A DNA stretch of 64,000 nt, from contig ARYC01001086.1 in the NCBI GenBank assembly GCA_000711775.1, forward strand, positions 30,089 through 94,088, read 5' to 3'. The notes beneath the pieces were generated by a model, which worked only from the letters and a program-made list of their open reading frames with translations, had not been told where the DNA came from and did not search any database. This document shows positions 57,661 through 64,000 of this stretch, piece after piece (positions within the stretch are counted from its first letter, which is position 1; every line of letters begins with the position of its first letter). A program made the position numbers and the translations under genes. This DNA comes from Oxytricha trifallax. Taxonomy: Eukaryota > Ciliophora > Spirotrichea > Sporadotrichida > Oxytrichidae.

Positions 57661-58679
57661 TCATTCAAATTTATTGATAAGTGATTATTTGATTTTTTCA
57701 TAAATTCCAAAGAAAGCGAAGCCACCTACTCCTAACTACATCATTCTTATTCCTGCACCTCTATTGAGACCTTTAACACCTTCTTCATGATACACTTCTT
57801 TTAAAACTGTAACTGGACTTGGCAGCTTATCCTTAAAATTATGTGTCATGAGTCAGATATTGAAAAATTATATATCATATAATCATTTTTAGAGTCTTGT
57901 TTTAGCAACATCAAAAGGAGTTACTATAAAACCTGAAAATGAGCCTGCGATAGATCCATTAAAACCGTTTATTAATTATGGAATTTACACTATTTTTTAT
58001 ATTAACCCGTGCGATTGGGAATTAGTTGAATCTACAGAAGTTTCAGCATCTCAGAATGGAAACTGTATTGAACCGAAGGGAATTTCCCTCATAATAAATG
58101 AGAAATAGCCTGAGTAAAATTTTCCAATTGATTTATGTTTGAAAATGTCTCTAGCATATTTTATACTTGGCAACTTGCAGATTTTGTTTCACAACTTTAA
58201 ACGGATTTCTTACTAATGCTTGACATATATCTCCTGTACCTGCAGCAAGCGTATGCTGAATATTTATGTTTATGTAGCCTGTTGTGTGTTTTTTAAATTC
58301 ATACTTGCTGAATTCATAGGAGCACCAGAACACAGCTGCACAAGGAAAATATGCTAGCATAGCACTTAAGAAACCTCTATATTTACTCACATTCTTTGCT
58401 TCCTTAGTGTAATCAATAATTAATCCCATTTAAATTTTTTATGATATAGTAATCAACCTTCTTTGAAGATGCCAATAAAAATCATTTAGTTCAAGTTTAA
58501 TTTCCTTGATTAAGTCAACAATTTTTGTTTTGATATTGACTTACTTGAAGTCCAGTTTTTATAGAATCAATTTGAAATAAAGCAAAATCAATCGATATGC
58601 CAGCTTTGCTTCCAGCCATTGCTGAAACTAAACATAATATTTCAATAATTCCCAATAAGATATTAAGCTATTTACTCAT
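57661..58679 (-). CDS. SLC25A26: mitochondrial carrier, SLC25A26 (SAM carrier) type
   Basis: Start at 58679 (MSKQLNILLGIIEI). The first carrier motif, GSKAGISIDFALFQIDSIKT, resembles the PxDxxKTRLQ signature of the S-adenosylmethionine carrier with Q for P. Then KYRGFLSAMLAYFPCAAVFW, GTGDICQALVRNPFKVVKQN (second motif), MREIPFGSIQFPF, GSFSGFIVTPFDVAKTRL (third motif) and GIRMMQLGVGGFAFFGIYEK, with TGA at 57661-57663. It would import S-adenosylmethionine into mitochondria. An IES of 32 bp plus pointer TTGATTAC lies at 58409-58456 and its removal keeps the frame (KKVDYTKEAKNV). After QFPF the next codon is TGA where the family has a Trp (QFPLWE), and the frame then changes; this may be an indel, an unresolved segment junction or decay. 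Confidence 0.88.
58409..58456 (-). other. short IES with 8-bp pointer TTGATTAC
   Basis: TTGATTAC on the coding strand occurs at 58449-58456 and 58409-58416 with 32 AT-rich bases between. Deleting one copy plus the spacer joins SSKKVDY to TKEAKNV in frame. One of the clearest and smallest IESs in the window. Confidence 0.88.
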
Positions 58680-58876
58680 TGCATCTCTTAGGTTAAAATG
58701 ATGAGCACAAATGAGTGGGTTATCTGTAATAGATCTTTTTATTATATTAAAATAGTATAGCTATAACTATTATTATTTTATTATAAACCATACATTTGAC
58801 AATTGAATAGCTTTTAATCATCTCTTAAGATTATATTGTTAGATATGTTAGAAATCTTTTCAAATTATAATTAAAT

Positions 58877-61800
58877 ATGTAAAAATTAATTAGAGGCGGA
58901 AGCTACATTTCGCCCAAGGAATAACCATTTTTGGCAAAGTCCCATTCAGCTTCTACTCACAAAAGAAGTAGATCAAGAGACAAAACTGATTCAACTATTT
59001 CATTTATTATATTAACAGTTTGACATTAATCGAAATTAAATGTGATACAAGTACTATTCTTTAAGTAGATTAAATTTGCTTAATGTTTCTCCTTTTTTTA
59101 AAAGAACTTCTCAGAGACGTGGTTACAAAGATCAAAGCTCAAGTTAGATAAAAGATCGTAATTAAGAATCACAAAAAGATAGAAAGAGCGAAGACCGCGA
59201 CCGTAACAAATGGATGTTTAGAAGCCCACACCATACGAGTGGTGGTGGAAACATAGAGAGGTTCCCAGGCTTAGGCCAAGGCTCCTCAACTGCGCTTAGC
59301 AGCAAACACGGCAACAGTGGTAGAAGCTTAAAGGAAAATAAACGTAAAGAAGATAAGAACTTAACAAAGGTATAGTACAAAATAAAATACGAATAATATT
59401 AATCATTCAAAATAAACTCAAACTTTGCATATTTATATGAAATGCTTTAATTAATAGCAGGGTAGTAAAGATTATTATAATCTAGTTCATTTTCAATTAT
59501 TTAATTATTAATAAGATTATTAATAGTTTTAATGATTTAGAAATAGACAGATCAAGAATCGCCAAAGAGAAAAACTAAGTTATACATTTGAGATTTGCTA
59601 ATAGACACAATAAAGTACTATATTAAATAGGAATTTAATAAGTAATTATAATTCTAATTTTATGGATAATAATATTTAAAGATACACTCAAATATTTGAA
59701 GTAAATATCAGAAAAGTGAAAAAATAACACAGTATAAGTCATGGTTCTAAAAAAGGAAGCAAAAGAGATGGCTAAAAAATTAAGAGTAGCTTGAGATATG
59801 GATCGTGATAGAGAACGAGATAGATTAAGAGACAAGGAGAGGGATGGAGATGTTAAAGACAGGGATAGAAAATAAAGGTCAAGAAGGAGAGATCATTAAC
59901 ATAGAAACAGGAGATCAACATCCTCAACAGAAAAACGTCATAAAAGACGTGATCAACAAGGAAATAGCAGATAAAATCATAATCATGAAGGGGATAACTC
60001 CAAATCTCATTCACACAGCAATAACCGCTAAAACGGTAAAAATTGAATGACAATAATTCAAACAATAAAGTCCCTAAAGAGCTCAGTGAAAAAGATGATT
60101 CAGTGACAATAGTTGTTGCCTAAGGCCCGAAGCCTAGAGGAGATGTGAGAGTAAGAGAACTGTGGCTTGGTAACTAACCTGAAAATATCAGTGAAAAAGT
60201 TGATTACTCCCATTTTTTTATCTATGGCGATATTGAGAAGATTGAAATGAATTAACATAAAAGCTATCCTTATTACGCCTTCGTGCTATATAAATTGACA
60301 AGTTGCACAAGTTGTGCTTATGATTAATGCAGTTCAAATCAACTTGAGATTGGAGGAAACAAGATAAAAGTTAAATTCTCTGACTATAACAAGAGGCCAG
60401 AAATTGTTGGCGATTTGCCTGGCTACGATTGCACATACTTAAACTGAACAACTCTCTTTGTAGCATTTATTGTTAACTCTCGGCTACCTCCCCAAGAAAG
60501 ACTTGAAGAAGTTTTCTCAAAATATGGAAAAATTAGAGCAACCTACATGAAATAGACGAATCCTAATACTCAGTACAGACCCCATGCATTAATAGACTAC
60601 TATGAATATCTAAGTTTAAATTCATTTTTAACATAAATATTAATAAGATGCAAAAAAGGCAAAAGAGGATATGGATAAAAACCCGCAAATAAGATTATAA
60701 CTTAGCGATAGAAGCTGTGATGTACTCTTTGCAATTAAGAAAAGATGCAAAGATTCCAACAATCCATAGATGGGTCCTCACTCAAATTAGTATCAAACTA
60801 TAATTAACGCAAATATCCCATACCACATAGCAATCCTGCTATGATAATGTCAAATATTAATATCTAATATTATAGCAAACTTCTTAGGAAGCTCAGTAGT
60901 TAATTTAAACTCTACAGTTGTCACAAGATTGTAATAATTTTAATAATTTAACTTTAAATATAGTATAAAAAATTATGCAATAAAACCCTTAAATGGCTTA
61001 GGCTTTGATTAACAGATAAATTTGAATTAGTAAAGATACGAAAATTTTGGAAGTTTTAAATTTTTTAATTTACAAAAGACCTTATTGATAATTAAATTAA
61101 AATAGATAAGTAAATTAAATATATTTAAAATAAATTATTTATTAGGCGTAGGCTACCGAGTAAAAAATCGCGATTCATAGGTAGCCTACGTTTTTAATTC
61201 AAGATTCAAATATTAATTTCAAATCAATCAAATTACTTGATTTTATTATAAAAATTTACTCAATAGTTTTTTTTATCATTTCTGATTTAAATTTTTAATT
61301 ATTTACTAATCTGATACTTCTGATTAAAAGCTAAGCATTTTGATATACTTTCCTTATATATCATTTCAAGTTATCATTGTTGTTTTATATTATTATTCAT
61401 TATTATTATAATATTTTTTTTAGAAATAAATTATTCGTAAATTCAATGTTATAATAGTTTTGATTAAATTCCATATTTTAATTTCAAATCTTTTATTCAT
61501 TTTTTTTTGTATTCTTTTTTATTTAATTTAGCATTTTTGAATCTAAAGTTCTTTTTAAATTTTTCTGGTGTCGAACTTTTGAATCCTGATTTTAACTATT
61601 TAAAATCAATTTCTACTATAAATATTGAAATTATACCAATAAATCATATATATTTTTTGCATCAGAAATATTTAATTGAAAAGTTCGAGAAATAAATAAA
61701 CAAAATTAAAATTAGGTTGCTTTAATTGTGAAAAATACAAACTGATAAATTAATATAAAACAATTTTATCTTAAAGTTTTTTAATAAGTTTTGTTCATAA

Positions 61801-63099
61801 TTGAAATTCATCGATGAGATATTAAATTATAAGATGAGATATTGATGTAAGATCATTTTTATAATTTTGAGAAATCAATAATTTTTATAATTTTGAGAAA
61901 TCAATAATTTTTATAAAATTTCTGTATTTTATATTAAAAATGCGATAAAAACTTTCAAAAAGTTAATATATTATTGTATAGAATTAATTAAAATAATTGC
62001 ATAATTGCTATAAATCAAGTAATTTGATTGATTTGATATTAATATTTGAATCTTGAATTTAAAGCGTAGGCTACCGATGAATCCCAATTTTTTACTGGGT
62101 AGCCTACGCCTAATAAATAATTAATTTTAAATATATTTAATTTACTAATCTATTTTAATTTAATTATCAATAATGTCTTTTGTATATTAAAAATTTACAA
62201 CATCAAAATTTTTGTATCTTTACTAAATCCTGGAAATGCCAAACAAATTATTGCAGACTTTATTCAACAGCTCAGTCAAGGAAATGTTCCAACATTTGAT
62301 TAACCTATGAACTAAATGAACCAGTATGGAGGGTTTACAGGTATTAATCAAAATATGAGGAAAATGACACCTAATCCCATGATGGTAGGTTATTAACAGT
62401 AATTCAGAAAGCAGTTCAATCCATATATGGCTAGATCTATTGTCCCTCAAAACTAAATGATGATGTGTCACCCTAATATGATGATGGGTCACTCTAATAT
62501 GATAATGGGTAACAAAACATGATGAGGCCTAATATGTTTTCGGTAAATTAAATGAATGCTTTTAACATGCCTTAAAATCAGTTTAGACCAAACGTATCAA
62601 ATCCAATAATGCAAAATCCTCCGTTGATAAATCAACAGCAACCTTTGGTAAGAATTAATTTTTAATAAAGTTTAAAGGTCAATTATTAATAGCAATTTAA
62701 TCAAAATCAATCTATGCAAAGTCAAATAGGGCAAGGGGAAATTCAAACTGAGCAGCACAAAAAAACTAACCAGACTCAGCTCAGTAAATGATGACAAATT
62801 TGATTAGCATGATCAAGCCAGGCTAACAACAGCAATTAAATCCAGAGCAGCAAATTCAACAATAGCTTCCACATCAAACTCCCATAAATTCTTTGTTAAT
62901 GAATGATTAAAGTGTGTTATCGCATAATCCTACTAATCCATCATTAAATATGCAGTAAAACTAATTCTCCACTCCGATGGGTGGTTAGTTTATGCATAAT
63001 AATCCTAATTAATCTAATTTGATTCCTTCTTCCACCTGGTAGTAGATGCCAAGTGCTTCTTAGCCCATTCAAAACCCCAAAACCCTTTCAGTAGTTTGA
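58877..63099 (+). CDS. SR-rich RNA-binding protein with RRMs and Q/M-rich tail
   Basis: Start at 58877 (MQKLIRGGSYISPKEQPFLA), then arginine/serine/aspartate-rich parts (HKRSRSRDK; SSTEKRHKRRDQQ; MDRDRERDRLRDKERDGDV, about 59130-59990). A first RRM follows around 60140-60420 (VRVRELWLGNQPENISEKVD ... YPYYAFVLYK), and a second around 60450-60760 (TTLFVAFIVNSRLPPQERLE ... VFSKYGKIRATYMKQTN). The double RRM with an RS region resembles Spen/RBM15-like or SR-type splicing factors. The tail (62230-63099) is rich in Q, N, M and P (IADFIQQLSQGNVPTFDQPM; MMMCHPNMMMGHSN) and ends SVV and TGA 63097-63099. AT-rich interruptions near 59010-59090, 59390-59550 and 60610-60650 look like IESs or introns. The 1.2-kb palindromic element at 61030-62223 forms another IES. 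Confidence 0.75.
61030..62223. mobile_element. 1.2-kb inverted-repeat element forming an IES
   Basis: The left arm (61030 to about 61260) and right arm (about 62000-62223) are inverted copies. Ends read GTAAAGATAC and are flanked by TA (61028-61029, 62224-62225). Each arm contains its own GC-rich hairpin with stem CGTAGGCTACC (about 61145-61195 and 62065-62110). The centre has no convincing gene; a 28-30 bp direct repeat (TTTTATAATTTTGAGAAATC) lies near 61855-61920. The pointer TAAAT at 61017-61021 and 62224-62228 lets the host gene be joined in frame (FDQQIN-PGNAKQ), so the element is the body of an IES. Confidence 0.87.
63070..63085. repeat. 16-nt telomere-like C4A4 stretch
   Basis: CAAAACCCCAAAACCC is a perfect phase of the hypotrich telomere repeat, inside the last codons of the RNA-binding protein gene. 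Downstream, 63142-63176 holds degenerate TTAGGGTTT / TTGGGGTTT units in the opposite sense. It could be chance in a coding region or a relic of telomere-bearing DNA. Confidence 0.5.
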
Positions 63100-63199
63100 T
63101 TGAGTTTTTGATTGATAAAAGTAGACTATTAGTGCATACTTTATTAGGGTTTAATAGGGTTTATGTTGGGGTTTAATATTTAAATATTAGTAATTTAAG

Positions 63200-64000
63200 G
63201 AGTATAACAAGCGAGTTTTTTAAATATTTCACACAAACATAAGCTTAAAGTCATGTGGCAGTTCTCTGAATTTTATCTTTCTAAGTTGATGTTTGATTGT
63301 TTCTATTGTTTGTTAATTCTCTTAGCCTGGCTTGATAATAATTGAGTATGCAAGTTCTCTGAGACCTCCATTTATTTTATTTTTATCGAGATATTGTTTG
63401 ATTCTCTGCTTAGAATCTCGCACCCCTGCAGCTAAAGTAATCGTTTCTTGGCATGTCGCTCTCTATTATTATTACTGCTAGAGCTCAGATATCCCATTAA
63501 GTGTTCTCCATCTCTCCAATCTTCTCTCTCTGGGAAATATCTAGGAGTGCCTAATATGTTACCAAGAGCTGAGGCTTATACTCTTACTGCTCTGTTGAAA
63601 TCAATGATATAAACTTTAAGAGGCTGAAAGTTCATCATGATGTTCTCTGGCTTTAAGTCTCTATGAACATAACCTAGCTTGTGAAGCTCTTCAATCCCCT
63701 CAACTATCTGCTATACTATGTAGCTAACTTATCTCTGACATCTATTGTCAGATAAGAATTCTCTATAAGTCATTTCTAGTAAAGGAAGCCTGAAGGCGAC
63801 ATGATCTTTACCAAGTAAAATAGCATCAAGCTAGATGATATGCCTGCACTCATTTAACTTTTGCCTTTTAAAGAGCATGATACTCATAAGCAAATTCCAT
63901 TTGGAACTTGTCATCAGCAAGGAAGTAATTGAAAGGATAATATCTTGTAAGCATATTAGTCATCAGTAATGACTCTCTTCTCTATTTTATCTTCAAGAGT
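63200..64000 (-). CDS. protein kinase fragment with DFN motif
   Basis: Enters from the right edge of the window. A linker (LPLLEMTYREFLSDNRCQRQ) leads to the catalytic loop VHRDLKPENIMM (about 63640-63670), then VYIIDFNRAV where DFG is expected, and GTPRYFPE for the activation-segment end. HRD Asp, Lys and Asn are present, so the active site is mostly kept, but Gly of DFG is Asn. After EREDWRDGEHLM the kinase pattern continues only in another frame (ALAVIIIESDMPRNDYF), preceded by a TGA where family members have the Trp of DIW. The C-terminal lobe after that is not recognisable. The gene converges on the RNA-binding protein gene. A diverged Ser/Thr kinase, perhaps decayed; the N-lobe is outside the window. 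Confidence 0.7.

Noticed and set aside
1..64000. Tetrahymena or Paramecium germline as the source
   Set aside because: The genetic code fits, but a permuted gene order with long pointers, and telomere-like C4A4 ends on a transposon, are hypotrich features; no Tetrahymena chromosome-breakage sequence was noticed.

Overview
The window looks like a piece of ciliate germline (micronuclear) DNA, most likely from a hypotrich (spirotrich) such as Oxytricha, Stylonychia or a relative. TAA and TAG are read as glutamine throughout and TGA is the only stop. Introns are short and GT-AG. Spacer DNA is about 75-80% AT. The decisive sign is that several genes are cut into coding segments (MDSs) separated by AT-rich internal eliminated sequences (IESs), with the same 3-13 bp 'pointer' repeat at the end of one segment and the start of the next; joining on one copy restores the reading frame. 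The exact species cannot be told from the sequence alone.

Left part (0-18 kb). A gene for the anaphase-promoting-complex subunit CDC23/APC8 lies on the minus strand and is scrambled. Its N-terminal and central segments and its C-terminal tail lie at 2.3-4.5 kb, but the segments that belong between them lie at 17.4-18.1 kb, upstream in the direction of transcription. A 13-bp pointer links 2688-2700 to 18077-18089. Nested in the gap, on the plus strand, are a leucine-rich-repeat protein, a MyTH4-FERM protein, a small unknown gene and a NUDT6-type Nudix hydrolase.

Middle (18-28.5 kb). A coiled-coil protein (+), a polyglutamine-rich protein with a C-terminal cyclic-nucleotide-binding domain (-), a cysteine-rich membrane-anchored surface protein (+), a 411-bp palindromic element, and a C2-domain protein with a P/Q/Y-rich tail (-).

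Transposon (28.8-37.6 kb). An 8.8-kb, relatively GC-rich element with 21-bp perfect terminal inverted repeats starting AAAACCCC (telomere-like, as in TBE elements of Oxytricha) carries a DD34E transposase, a probable cysteine protease and two further genes, all with frame breaks. It sits exactly at the edge of a coding segment, and a pointer repeat overlaps its left end, so it would be removed as part of an IES.

Right part (38-64 kb). A 1.05-kb inverted-repeat element, several short coding fragments (probably segments of dispersed genes), two divergent AT-rich K/N/Q-rich genes with frame breaks, an ARF-like GTPase pseudogene, a BPI/LBP-type lipid-binding secreted protein, an SLC25A26-like mitochondrial carrier, an SR-rich RRM protein interrupted by a 1.2-kb palindromic element that forms an IES, and a partial protein kinase with DFN instead of DFG.

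Together the window shows ordinary somatic genes stored in broken and partly permuted form, with transposons and their non-autonomous derivatives at segment borders. Many reading frames need one-base shifts that pointers do not explain. These could be sequencing errors or real decay, so exact gene limits are approximate.
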